A stretch of DNA of 21,967 nt, from positions 1 to 21,967 of the forward strand of contig CAVEFC010000025.1 in the NCBI GenBank assembly GCA_963614875.1, given 5' to 3'. The stretch's first letter is position 1; each line of letters begins with the position of its first letter. This DNA comes from CAG-841 sp963614875. GTDB taxonomy: Bacteria > Bacillota > Clostridia > Oscillospirales > CAG-272. Below the pieces are notes generated by a model. It saw nothing but the letters and a program-made list of their open reading frames with translations, was not told where the DNA came from and did not search any database. Of the stretch, positions 16,601-21,967 are shown piece after piece. The position numbers and the translations under genes are program-made.

Positions 16601-18038
16601 GTATCAGTGCGAGGTTTCGAGAATAACGGCAAGAACGGGATTTTATCAGAACGGGGGAGCATACGGCTTTCGCGATCAGCTTCAGGATTCGCTTTCCGTC
16701 GGCGGCGATACGCTTAAAAGACAGATAATTTTCTGCGCGTGTCATCAGTACGAGGAGGGCGACGTTATGCATTGGTGGCACAATCTGCGCGAGGAGGAAA
16801 GAGGTCATTTCGGCATAAGGACAAGATGCTCGGACGACTGCGCGTGGCTTTTGTATGCCGTCGAGGAATATATAAAACGCAGCGGCGACAGGGAAATTCT
16901 TGATATCGGTCTGCCGTTTGTGTCATCTCCTCCGCTCGACGCAAGAGAAATCGAAAGATATGAGCTCGGTCGGTTTACAAAGGAAAAATATTCTTTGTAC
17001 GAGCATCTTCTCCGCGCTGCCGGAAGGCTTTGCAAAAGAGGCAGGCACGGACTTTCGCTTTTCGGAACGTGCGACTGGAACGACGGTATGAACGAGGTCG
17101 GAAAGGGCGGCGGAGGCGAAAGCGTATGGCTTTCGCAGTTTGCGTCGGCAAGGCTTTTTGCTTTTGCGGATATTTGCGCGCGGCGCGGAGACAGTGCGCT
17201 TGCAAAGAAATTCGCAAAGACGGCGGACGAGCTTTCCGACGCCGTTGAAGCGCACTGCTTTGAGGGTGACAGATATCTGCGCGGATTTTTTGACGACGGC
17301 TCGCCTCTCGGCTCGGAAAAGTGCGACGAATGTAAAATCGATATTCTTCCTCAGGCGTTTTCCGTGCTGTGCGGAAAGGGAGAAAAGCCGTCGGAGCGGG
17401 CAAAAATCGCTATGGATACCGCCGTAAAAAAGCTTTGCGACTATGATTGCGAAATTATAAAGCTGCTTTCTCCGCCGTTTGACAAAACGTCGCGCTCGCC
17501 GGGATATATAATGGGATATCCGCCGGGAATACGGGAAAACGGCGGGCAGTATACGCACGCTGCCGTATGGGGAGCGATGGCTCTTGCCGGTATCGGAAAG
17601 GGAGGACTTTCGTGCAGACTTCTCAAAATGATAAATCCCGCGCTCAAAAGCGACGTCTCGCTTGCGCGCTACGGCGCAGAGCCTTATGTTCTGGCAGGCG
17701 ACGTCGGCTGCGTCGGCAGAAATGCCGGACGCGGCGGCTGGAGCTGGTACACGGGCGCTGCGGGCTGGTACAGGACGGCTGTTGTTTCTTATCTTTGCGG
17801 ATATCTGGAAAGCGGCGGAGGATTTTATGTTTCACCCGTGCTTTCGGAGGAGCTTTCGGGATTTTCGCTTGAAGTAGTAAAGGGAAAAAGCAGATACGGT
17901 ATTTCGGTTTGCGCGGGAGAGGAAAACGTCGTTGTTCTTGACGGAAGCGTTATATCGTCGGGAGAGGCTGTGGGAAACACGGTGTTTTATCCGGACGGAA
18001 AGAATCACGATATAAAAATAACCGTAAAGCAGAAATAG
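10635..18038 (+). CDS. Cyclic beta-1,2-glucan synthase-like protein (GT84 + glucoamylase-like + GH94)
   Basis: A 2467-residue membrane protein with the domain order of NdvB/Cgs, which builds a beta-1,2-glucan chain from UDP-glucose, trims it and closes it into a ring. Membrane segments lie near 226-265, 627-667 and 747-785. The GT84 part shows LDRDTE (Asp431/433), LSHDVIEG (Asp545) and RLHRW (576-580), a complete GT-A set. The middle part starts at NWLPPDNYQ (about 819) with RTSPTNIGMFLVS, LSWSGTAFEYFMP near 1020 and YMAHHKGMS near 1160, as in the glucoamylase-like domain. The C-terminal GH94 part includes GFRDQLQDSL, HWWHNLREEERGHFG, CDWNDGMNEVG (Asp2147/2150; one is the expected general acid) and GWSWYTGAAGWYR. 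It is somewhat shorter than Brucella Cgs. It is monocistronic with its own terminator. Product not proven; a beta-1,2-glucan phosphorylase/synthase variant is possible. Confidence 0.88.
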   Translation: MSAFSPISYGKGKTKAASAAAFAKRKRRAISALAGYERADGALTAAKAALKSVSRMKKLPQSEDGELCIYGFATAYIAAEGGRISEETLSGALALANAEFSSEELDRLPDMLRIAAAERLCDVLTFSGDAEAEAAELCGSDAKISRIDFSRLFFEFCECSRVLSRDETYRHSSCESKREYIKAVKKISELDGISEGEAARKSLALAAKAGKDLSLVLFGQEKSAAAGYFASIALITAVLAGIYLYLCGKAPAIVLCVFLLAPLRELSKRFAASLCRGRGGSRLLFLTSGKELENAHCIVAVATLLYGEKRDREVFDRLEDFYLRNRNENYVFSVLGDLGEADFPCDDGDDGKIAYAKSRISALNEKYGGGFALFVRRRTFVGCQKKYMAWERKRGGIIELCRFVCGDDIGWRYFEGDRSRISECTHLLTLDRDTELFYGSVRKLLGIMLHPANKPVFDEKSGRVTSGYGVLQPSVTPSLSSASATFFAELTGGKGGLDVYTGTEKELYQSLTGTGYFCGKGMTDIKMFLLACGASIADERVLSHDVIEGSLLRCGSASGVVLTDGTPKNALSYYTRLHRWIRGDLQLLPYLCKSIRLGSGEKRANPVSKAGKYRIADSAIRHFAPLSAITAVTLSLFFGARTAYITAVFAFAYLFYPLAESIFAPAVTGGLFRAGSLYGYTKTVLMSLARCVFGVMSAAHEAYVFADAAIRTVYRFSVSGEHFLDWKTAADGDEEEADILSHYRKTVVSVFFGLLSVCVFPDGIKALGALWALYPATAYFLSLGDAGKKRVPKGIRQKLKRLCAKEWRYFADNVNAKTNWLPPDNYQSSPIERTAMRTSPTNIGMFLVSALAARDFGYISSEKLAEYMKNTADSIDKLLKWHGNLYNWYDIQSLEVIGEPFVSSVDSGNFLVCLTAVCEGLKEYASEEPSLLDSVKRFEKTAAETDLSALYDSAGKLFYIGYNAGSAKYSDSRYDVFMSEARLTGYYAVATGQVPPEHYFAPARRIGARSGRRGPLSWSGTAFEYFMPALFLPSEKGSAQRAGLDFAYAVQKSSAASRFADGKYFSLWGISESQYFGFDGRMNYQYRAFGAEGLSLDPEFEKNDTFSPYSAFLMIRENPAAAMGVLGTFDMLGASGRYGFCEAVDFCRGRVGDGFAVIKSYMAHHKGMSIAAAANACFADVFVRRFMRCPEMRAGQILLSEKIPEGSPLSKPSRTKKAPVKPDIPDVCAARGKRVRYNLLYPKVCAVSNGKTRIIASSSGHILLSDGEMCVSHTDFDRFSLSGGLCVVAEVDGRLLSAVPLGYTDRSVDSRFEFFSEPEKITYFSSHRGADFQCDFSVTLTVSPEQSEFIVSARISGGAESRIMLFFEPVMRDEKAYIAHKCFSGLFLECEYEAEEKSVLIRRRPRGSGESVYLGMTAKAPCGFEFDSGDCGLSSGYGEKEISELIRQPCEKRQGAPVVPFFRMVCPKTSKAEFSIGCSKDRDDLLYFLGKKRGRLTMKSTVTLMRSAAGIGGYACAMEEYLLRNLYFPQTEDRGAGEDVLFRQMKTSALYRFSISGDQPMLAVRFFRSGGRQSENLKAMIGMFRYACIRGIRFDLIVLYRESDEYRQSTLSHIKKLVLDMGCGSFWFVSGGIYALNTEKLTLDEEYGVTHMCRAVADTSVPLYVTLFSNKYFTCVPDGLERKLAKAPCRDIQPCKPPVLEGKIKKTEFGTFYSGGFLCDKKAIKRPFAQIVSTRSAGFVATQNSLGFSFGTNSSQLKLTSHDGRAMTEDSGERLIMRIFDRREKSFEEFDLCACAAYADYFFGGVRYIGRAGGTEYCVTVSLDEKLALKYTDVSLSSKQETRADIIYSVTPCLDAENGSARIYSFSQNTEKGAVVIRRICGEKAAPKLEIITDSKENSVFTDSAALRTDGAVFGGMSDCAAVGARLKTGKRVLCSFALIAYRGERDRRFCEESFLSGKRRCACKNIYPNVTVNTGDSVFDFTVNRWFLYQCEVSRITARTGFYQNGGAYGFRDQLQDSLSVGGDTLKRQIIFCACHQYEEGDVMHWWHNLREEERGHFGIRTRCSDDCAWLLYAVEEYIKRSGDREILDIGLPFVSSPPLDAREIERYELGRFTKEKYSLYEHLLRAAGRLCKRGRHGLSLFGTCDWNDGMNEVGKGGGGESVWLSQFASARLFAFADICARRGDSALAKKFAKTADELSDAVEAHCFEGDRYLRGFFDDGSPLGSEKCDECKIDILPQAFSVLCGKGEKPSERAKIAMDTAVKKLCDYDCEIIKLLSPPFDKTSRSPGYIMGYPPGIRENGGQYTHAAVWGAMALAGIGKGGLSCRLLKMINPALKSDVSLARYGAEPYVLAGDVGCVGRNAGRGGWSWYTGAAGWYRTAVVSYLCGYLESGGGFYVSPVLSEELSGFSLEVVKGKSRYGISVCAGEENVVVLDGSVISSGEAVGNTVFYPDGKNHDIKITVKQK

Positions 18039-18070
18039 CGGGCGGAAAAAATCCGTCCGCTTTTTCTTTT
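18038..18070 (+). terminator. Intrinsic terminator of the giant glycan synthase gene
   Basis: GCGGGCGGA (18038-18046) pairs with TCCGTCCGC (18052-18060) over 9 positions, one G-U, with an all-A loop. TTTTTCTTTT follows. The left arm begins at the last base of the stop codon. Confidence 0.92.
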
Positions 18071-18079
18071 GCAAAAGTG

Positions 18080-18109
18080 TTGCCTTTTTGCCCGAATAAA
18101 TGCTATAAT
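18080..18109 (+). promoter_or_regulatory. Promoter of the DUF951 gene
   Basis: Perfect TATAAT (18104-18109) preceded by TGC, an extended -10. TTGCCT (18080-18085) lies 18 bases upstream as a partial -35. The start point is near 18116, so the mRNA would begin almost at the ribosome binding site. Confidence 0.65.
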
Positions 18110-18132
18110 CAAAACGAAGGGAAGTGATTTTT

Positions 18133-18333
18133 TTGACGATACCCAGAATAACCGTGGGCGATACCGTGATAATGAAAAAAAAGCATCCCTGCGGAAGCGA
18201 TCGTTTTTCTGTGCTTTATGCCGGCTCGGATATAAAGCTGAAATGCGTAAACTGCGGCAAAGACGTAATCATTCCGAGAGTGAAAGCGGAAAAAATGATC
18301 AAAAGCACGGCTGAAAAAACAGAAAAAACATAA
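18133..18333 (+). CDS. DUF951 family protein
   Basis: A 66-residue protein starting MTIPRITVGDTVIMKKKHPC. The features VGDTVIMKKKHPCGS, an internal FSVLYAGSDIKLKC, CVNCGKDVIIPR and a basic tail are characteristic of the DUF951 family of small Firmicute proteins, whose function is unknown. The three cysteines include a CxxC pair and may bind zinc. TTG 18133 is chosen over GTG 18124 because that GTG is part of the ribosome binding site AAGGGAAGTGAT, 5 bases upstream of the TTG. Family call is secure; function unknown. No terminator is visible after it. Confidence 0.85.
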   Translation: MTIPRITVGDTVIMKKKHPCGSDRFSVLYAGSDIKLKCVNCGKDVIIPRVKAEKMIKSTAEKTEKT

Positions 18334-18371
18334 AATTCAAAAATATTTAATCAATTTACCGAAAATATCAC

Positions 18372-18400
18372 TTGCAAAACGCGGCGATATGTAGTATTAT
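18372..18400 (+). promoter_or_regulatory. Promoter of the P-loop gene
   Basis: TTGCAA (18372-18377) and TATTAT (18395-18400) with a 17-base spacer; an overlapping TATAAT lies at 18398-18403. The start point near 18407 gives a leader of about 80 bases that contains a GC-rich hairpin. Confidence 0.6.
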
Positions 18401-18415
18401 AATAACAGTCAAATA

Positions 18416-18447
18416 CCCCGTGCTGTCGCCGGCGGACGCGCACGGGG
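18416..18447 (+). other. GC-rich stem-loop in the leader of the P-loop gene
   Basis: Perfect 8-base stem CCCCGTGC (18416-18423) / GCACGGGG (18440-18447); inner bases GTC/GAC can extend it. It is followed by AATAAAAAAT, with no T-tract, so it is not a plus-strand terminator. It would sit about 9 bases from the 5' end of the mRNA and 38 bases before the start codon. Possible stabilising or regulatory leader structure. Confidence 0.55.
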
Positions 18448-18485
18448 AATAAAAAATCCAAATCCGCTGAGAAAGAGTGAATATC

Positions 18486-18893
18486 TTGATTAAACTCATT
18501 GTAGGCCTTAAAGGCACCGGAAAAACAAAAACACTCATCGAAATGGTAAACGCCGCAACATCTTCTTCAAACGGCGCTGTCGTTTGTCTTGAAAAGGGAG
18601 ATAAGCTCCGTTTCGACATAACATATCAGGCAAGACTTATGGATACATCCGAATACGGTATTTCCGGAGCCGACGCTCTTTACGGATTTGTATGCGGAAT
18701 TTATGCTTCAAACCACGATATTACACATGTTTTCATTGACTCTGCCATGAAAATGTGCGACAACACGGTGGAAGGACTTGCGGCGTTCCTTCGTCCCGCA
18801 GCCGCATTTGCGAAAAAAGTAGGTATAGATCTTGTACTTACGTCTTCCGTAAAGGAAGAAGACCTTCCGGAAGATATAAAGGCATATCTCTGA
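18486..18893 (+). CDS. Small P-loop ATP-binding protein, hypothetical
   Basis: A 135-residue protein starting MIKLIVGLKGTGKTKTLIEM. The Walker A motif GLKGTGKTK lies near residues 7-15. A hydrophobic strand ending in Asp (THVFIDSAMK) is a plausible Walker B, and GIDLVLTSSVKEEDLP resembles a sensor strand. This is close to a minimal single-domain P-loop protein with no added domain. Similar Clostridia proteins carry loose names such as 'twitching motility protein PilT', which I do not support. TTG 18486 is preferred over GTG 18477, which is part of the ribosome binding site GAAAGAGTGA. The next gene starts 91 bases after the stop, behind a hairpin with a weak T-tract, so partial co-transcription with the sigma/Ig fusion is possible. 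Confidence 0.75.
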   Translation: MIKLIVGLKGTGKTKTLIEMVNAATSSSNGAVVCLEKGDKLRFDITYQARLMDTSEYGISGADALYGFVCGIYASNHDITHVFIDSAMKMCDNTVEGLAAFLRPAAAFAKKVGIDLVLTSSVKEEDLPEDIKAYL

Positions 18894-18909
18894 TAAGCCA
18901 AGGCTCTGC

Positions 18910-18944
18910 ACGCGTCCCGCAGAAACGTCGGGACGCGTAATTTT
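18910..18944 (+). terminator. Intrinsic terminator after the P-loop gene
   Basis: Perfect 10-base stem ACGCGTCCCG (18910-18919) / CGGGACGCGT (18929-18938) with a 9-base loop, followed by AATTTTATAA. The T-tract is weak, so read-through into the sigma/Ig gene is plausible; I see no good promoter for that gene. A second small hairpin, CCGCA/TGCGG (18950-18964), sits just before its ribosome binding site. Confidence 0.65.
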
Positions 18945-18984
18945 ATAAACCGCATTTTTTGCGGAACATCTTGGAGAAGTTTTT

Positions 18985-21093
18985 ATGGATAAAGAAAAGC
19001 TTGCCGAGCTTGTCGCGCGCGTCAAAAGCGGTGACGGCGAAGCAATGAACGACATTTTTTCCGCTACTGCGGATATGGTTTATTATTTCTGCTCAAACGT
19101 GCTCGGGCGTGCGGCGGAATCCGACGTGAACAAAATATACAATCTGGCGGAGAAAAATATCTCCATGCTTGACAACAACGGAAGATTTCTTTCGTGGCTT
19201 CGCGCACTGACCGTCAAGTATTGCGCGGATTCAATGAAGATTGCTTCCGACGATAGCGCGTGGGATACTTCGGCTTCCGACGGGCTTTATAACGTCAGGG
19301 AGGCTGCTCCGGACGATATACTCAACCCCGCGGTGTACGGAGACGCAATAAAATCAGCCGTGCCTTCGATGATGGTCGATATGACGCCTTCGGAAAGAAT
19401 ATGCGCTTATTCGTATTATTATTTCGGAATGAGCGACGAGCAGATAGCGTCGATTATCGGCGTGAGCAGGGAAAGCGTTGAAGCAAAACTCAAAGCGGTG
19501 CGCTTCGGAATAAAGACAAATATGCGTTTTTATGCCAACCTCAGCGATGAGGAAGGGGAAGAACTGACGTTCTCGCGTCAGCTTATCCGCGATTTTCTGT
19601 TCAACGACGCGTCGAAAAAATCGTATTCCGCAAAACGCAGAGCGGCGGAGGAACAGAGCGAGCGCGTATTTTCGTTTACGCAGACTCAGACGGTTCCCAA
19701 AGCTCAGCCGCAGGCACAGCGGACTCAGCATCAACAATCCGCGCAGAAAAGAAATGCTCCTCAATCGTCTTACGCAAAAAGCTCAAAGGCGGCAGAGGAG
19801 GAAGCGATAAGACTCGCGCACGACAACTCTTTCGCTTCGGGAAACGAAAAAAAGACGCGCACGCAAAAGATAATACTTATATCCGTGGCGGCGGTGGCGT
19901 TTATTGCGCTTCTGGTATGTATAATAGTATTTGTGCCGAAGCTTGCGGGCGGCACGGAAACCGAAGAAGTAACGCTCAAAACGCTTTCGTTTGATAAAGA
20001 GCTTGTAACTATGAAGCTTGGCGAAACCGCACAGCTGAAGCTTGTATTCGATCCCGCAAACGTAGCGCACCAAGATCTTAAAGAAGATATAATATGGCAG
20101 TTTATCGACAATGAAAAAACAGAACGCGAAAATAAAAGCGATGTTGTTTCCATTGACGAGTCAACGGGAACGATAAAAGCAAAAGCGGTCGGCGTTACAA
20201 AGGTTATTGCAATTTCCGGAAAATATATGGATTGCAGTGAAAATCCCGAAGGCGAGCTTATTTTCGCAATGTGCGTGGTAAAAGTCGAGTGCGTGCCGGA
20301 TGTAATGGAATTCAGGCAGAAAACGGCAGAGCTTGAACCCGGCGAAACGCTCAACCTTGCGGATCAGCTTATAGTATCGCCTGAGACGGCTAAAAGCTAT
20401 CTCAAATGGAGCATAATGGCTGCCGAAACCGTCGTTGCCGAGATAAGCGACGAGGGCGTTGTCACCGCAAAAAACGAAGGCATTGCCATTGTAACAGTAA
20501 GCAGCAGTGACGGAACAAAATTCGATACGTTTACCGTTGACGTAAAGAAAAAACAGATATCGGCAGAGGAAATAACGCTTAATAAAACCGAGCTTTCGCT
20601 TGAGCCGAACGGTACGGCAAAGCTTACGGCTACGGTTACTCCGTCAGATACGACGGACGGAGAAGTCAAGTGGCTTTCAAGCGATGAAAGCATAGTTACG
20701 GTTGAAAATGGTAATGTAAAAGCGGTGTCGGCAGGTAATGCCGTTGTTACCGCGTATTGCGGAACCGCTTTTGTGATGTGCAATGTAACGGTAGCCGTTC
20801 CGGTTATATCTGTAAATGCGAAATCGACATCGGTAACCGTGAAAGTCGGGACGCGTCTTGACTATAATGAATATTTTGAAATTTTTCCTGAGAAAGCGAC
20901 AAATAAAGAGCTTATTTTTGATGAACAAAATGCTGACGGAAGCGATGAAGAACGTATAAAGACATACACNNNNNNNNNNCTTTATGGCTTTACTTATAGA
21001 GTTGCGTCAAAACCGGGAATGGTGCTTATAATAGCAAAATCGGCTTCCAACGAAGCAAAATACGGAAGTCTTTTACTTATCATAGAGGAATAA
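18985..21093 (+). CDS. Sigma-70-like domain fused to a membrane helix and extracellular Ig-like (BIG2) repeats
   Basis: A 702-residue protein (four residues unread at a gap). Residues 10-88 resemble ECF sigma region 2 (VKSGDGEAMNDIF, then FLSWLRALTVKYCADSMK); 133-180 resemble region 4 with helix-turn-helix SDEQIASIIGVSRESVEAKL. A Gln/Ala/Ser-rich, charged linker (about 185-293) follows, with QTQTVPKAQPQAQ. One membrane helix spans about 295-318 (IILISVAAVAFIALLVCIIV) after a basic KKTRTQK stretch, which fits an inside N-terminus. Outside are about four Ig-like repeats near 330-436, 437-524, 526-608 and 610-702; the third is the most canonical BIG2 unit (LNKTELSLEPNGTAKLTATV). GGAG lies 8 bases before the ATG. 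No anti-sigma or protease gene is adjacent. Region 2 is diverged in the core-binding part, so it may be a DNA-binding sensor rather than an active sigma factor. Confidence 0.85.
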   Translation: MDKEKLAELVARVKSGDGEAMNDIFSATADMVYYFCSNVLGRAAESDVNKIYNLAEKNISMLDNNGRFLSWLRALTVKYCADSMKIASDDSAWDTSASDGLYNVREAAPDDILNPAVYGDAIKSAVPSMMVDMTPSERICAYSYYYFGMSDEQIASIIGVSRESVEAKLKAVRFGIKTNMRFYANLSDEEGEELTFSRQLIRDFLFNDASKKSYSAKRRAAEEQSERVFSFTQTQTVPKAQPQAQRTQHQQSAQKRNAPQSSYAKSSKAAEEEAIRLAHDNSFASGNEKKTRTQKIILISVAAVAFIALLVCIIVFVPKLAGGTETEEVTLKTLSFDKELVTMKLGETAQLKLVFDPANVAHQDLKEDIIWQFIDNEKTERENKSDVVSIDESTGTIKAKAVGVTKVIAISGKYMDCSENPEGELIFAMCVVKVECVPDVMEFRQKTAELEPGETLNLADQLIVSPETAKSYLKWSIMAAETVVAEISDEGVVTAKNEGIAIVTVSSSDGTKFDTFTVDVKKKQISAEEITLNKTELSLEPNGTAKLTATVTPSDTTDGEVKWLSSDESIVTVENGNVKAVSAGNAVVTAYCGTAFVMCNVTVAVPVISVNAKSTSVTVKVGTRLDYNEYFEIFPEKATNKELIFDEQNADGSDEERIKTYXXXXLYGFTYRVASKPGMVLIIAKSASNEAKYGSLLLIIEE
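20970..20979. other. Assembly gap of ten Ns
   Basis: Ten undetermined bases inside the last Ig-like repeat of the sigma/Ig fusion. The reading frame continues across with sensible sequence on both sides, so ten may be close to the true length, but a fixed-size scaffold gap cannot be excluded. Confidence 0.95.
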
Positions 21094-21125
21094 TCCGAAA
21101 ACTAAAATATTGATTTGAAAAAAAT

Positions 21126-21171
21126 AAAAGCGGCTGATTAGGATGCCATTGCATCAGAATCAGCCGCTTTT
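21126..21171. terminator. Bidirectional terminator between the sigma/Ig gene and tRNA-Ala
   Basis: AAAAGCGGCTGATT (21126-21139) pairs perfectly with AATCAGCCGCTTTT (21158-21171); an inner GATGC/GCATC stem (21142-21155) closes on a CATT loop. In the minus direction the stem runs into TTTTATTTTTTT, a strong terminator for the tRNA. In the plus direction only TTTT follows. Confidence 0.88.
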
Positions 21172-21209
21172 ACGTTATGTTAAATTTCGACTAATGCAGC
21201 GATTGCCGC

Positions 21210-21285
21210 TGGTGGAGCATAGGGGACTTGAACCCCTGACCCCAACACTGCCAGTGTTGTGCGCTCCCAACTGCGCTAATGCCCC
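21210..21285 (-). tRNA. tRNA-Ala(GGC)
   Basis: 76 bases on the minus strand from GGGGCAT at the 5' end to ATGCTCC-A-CCA. The acceptor stem has 7 pairs including G3-U70, the main alanine identity element. The anticodon stem is CAACA/TGTTG with loop CTGGCAG, anticodon GGC (plus strand 21250-21252). The T arm is AGGGG-TTCAAGT-CCCCT. The CCA end is encoded. It has its own promoter and a strong terminator, so it is transcribed singly. Confidence 0.96.
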
Positions 21286-21297
21286 TTGACTTCTTGT

Positions 21298-21326
21298 ATT
21301 GTAACAGAAAGTCGGTTCGTTGTCAA
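21298..21326 (-). promoter_or_regulatory. Promoter of tRNA-Ala
   Basis: Perfect TTGACA (21326-21321), a 17-base spacer, and TACAAT (21303-21298) on the minus strand. The start point falls about six bases before the tRNA 5' end. This is the closest match to the sigma-A consensus in the window. Confidence 0.88.
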
Positions 21327-21388
21327 CTGTTTTTATAACATAATAATATCCGGCGGGATTGATATAAATCAAAAAAATCAGGCAAAGC

Positions 21389-21423
21389 AAAAACGGCGTC
21401 CGTACCGAAGGATGCCGTTTTTT
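21389..21423. terminator. Terminator of the gene at the right edge
   Basis: AAAAACGGCGTCC (21389-21401) pairs with GGATGCCGTTTTTT (21410-21423), one G-U pair, 8-base loop. Read on the minus strand it ends in TTTTT and lies 18 bases after the stop of the right-hand gene. The stretch 21327-21388 between the tRNA promoter and this hairpin is A/T-rich, with nothing else visible. Confidence 0.82.
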
Positions 21424-21440
21424 ACGCTCACACAGCGGAT

Positions 21441-21967
21441 TTATTTTGCGTATTTATGTGATGCCTTTATTTCGCGATTGATATCCGATATGCTGTCATA
21501 TATCATTGAATTCTGCGGGACGGGGCTTTGCGCCAGAAGATTACCTTCTCTGTCCTTTATTTCGAGCATACGGTATCTTACAAGCACGCCGCCTTCGTCG
21601 TCAAGCTCTTTTTCGGCTATCGCAAGAGGTGCTATATCCGAAAAAGCAAAGGTAGAGGAGCTTTCCGTTTCGCTGTCTTCAACTATTGAAAAAGCTTTTT
21701 TCTCAACAATCAGCTTTTCGCCGACCGTGAAAAGACAAGTTGAAATCGCTTTTTTAGGGCGGAATTTTCCGTCCGTTCCTTTACGCATCGACGCAGCATT
21801 TTCTCCGTCGAAAACATAATCCGAAAAAGAGATTATACTTGCGCTTGACCGTACTATATTATATGCTTTTATTGTTTCTTCTTCAAATTCGGTTGTTTTT
21901 TTGGCAAGCTCGGCATCGATTTCTTCACCTTTTACAAGACCTTCACGATTGATTACTATACACGCGG
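21441..21967 (-). CDS. Hypothetical protein, 5' end beyond the window
   Basis: The reading frame is open without a stop from 21443 to the right edge, giving 174 visible residues; the start is not in the window. A Met at 21788 is internal: coding continues upstream through GLVKGEEIDAELAKKTTEFE, KAYNIVRSSASIISFSDYVF and DGENAASMRKGTDG. The rest reads KKAISTCLFTVGEKLIVEKK, then an acidic/Ser stretch EDSETESSSTFAFSD, and ends NREIKASHKYAK. It is charged, shows no membrane segment in the visible part, and matches no family I recognise. Its terminator follows 18 bases after the stop. Confidence 0.75.
   Translation of the reverse strand, partial: ACIVINREGLVKGEEIDAELAKKTTEFEEETIKAYNIVRSSASIISFSDYVFDGENAASMRKGTDGKFRPKKAISTCLFTVGEKLIVEKKAFSIVEDSETESSSTFAFSDIAPLAIAEKELDDEGGVLVRYRMLEIKDREGNLLAQSPVPQNSMIYDSISDINREIKASHKYAK

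Noticed and set aside
1..21967. CRISPR array, prophage, transposon or defence island
   Set aside because: I found no regularly spaced direct repeats, integrase, transposase or nuclease-helicase genes. The repeated AAGCGGCT-type hairpins are individual terminators.

Overview
The window looks like a chromosomal segment of an uncultured, spore-forming Clostridia-type Firmicute. The reasons are a clear sporulation sigma factor SigG, strong AGGAGG-type ribosome binding sites, many TTG/GTG starts, sigma-A-like promoters with 17-base spacers, a DUF951 protein and an MsmX-type sugar ATPase. I see no prophage, insertion sequence, CRISPR array or other obvious horizontally acquired block. Ten Ns at 20970-20979 show that it comes from a draft scaffold.

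Layout. 61-1734 fhs (formate-tetrahydrofolate ligase, +). 1757-2354 a divergent pair: a small ribbon-helix-helix protein (-) and a zinc-ribbon membrane protein (+), with promoters whose -35 boxes overlap. 2483-5556 a minus-strand block: an orphan MsmX/UgpC-type ATPase, an RsuA-family pseudouridine synthase and sigG, apparently each with its own promoter. 5774-10517 a plus-strand housekeeping block: a TtcA-type tRNA thiolase, a Cys-containing 65-residue small protein, pgi and comEC. 10635-18038 one giant gene (2467 codons) for a cyclic beta-1,2-glucan synthase-like enzyme (GT84 + glucoamylase-like + GH94). 18133-21093 a DUF951 protein, a small P-loop protein, and a 702-residue fusion of a sigma-70-like domain, a membrane helix and extracellular Ig-like repeats. 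21210-21285 tRNA-Ala(GGC) (-). From 21441 to the right edge is a minus-strand gene whose 5' end lies outside the window.

How it fits together. Most genes are independent housekeeping units separated by intrinsic terminators, several usable in both directions. There is no single multi-gene pathway. The two parts most worth attention are the membrane-anchored sigma/Ig fusion, with the P-loop gene directly upstream, and the complete-looking cyclic glucan synthase architecture in a sporulating Firmicute. Several starts were set from promoters and ribosome binding sites: ttcA starts at 5774, comEC at GTG 8250 (behind the pgi terminator), the DUF951 gene at TTG 18133, the P-loop gene at TTG 18486, msmX at ATG 3679 and the RHH gene at ATG 1930. 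All functional calls come from reading motifs by eye; no database search was possible.
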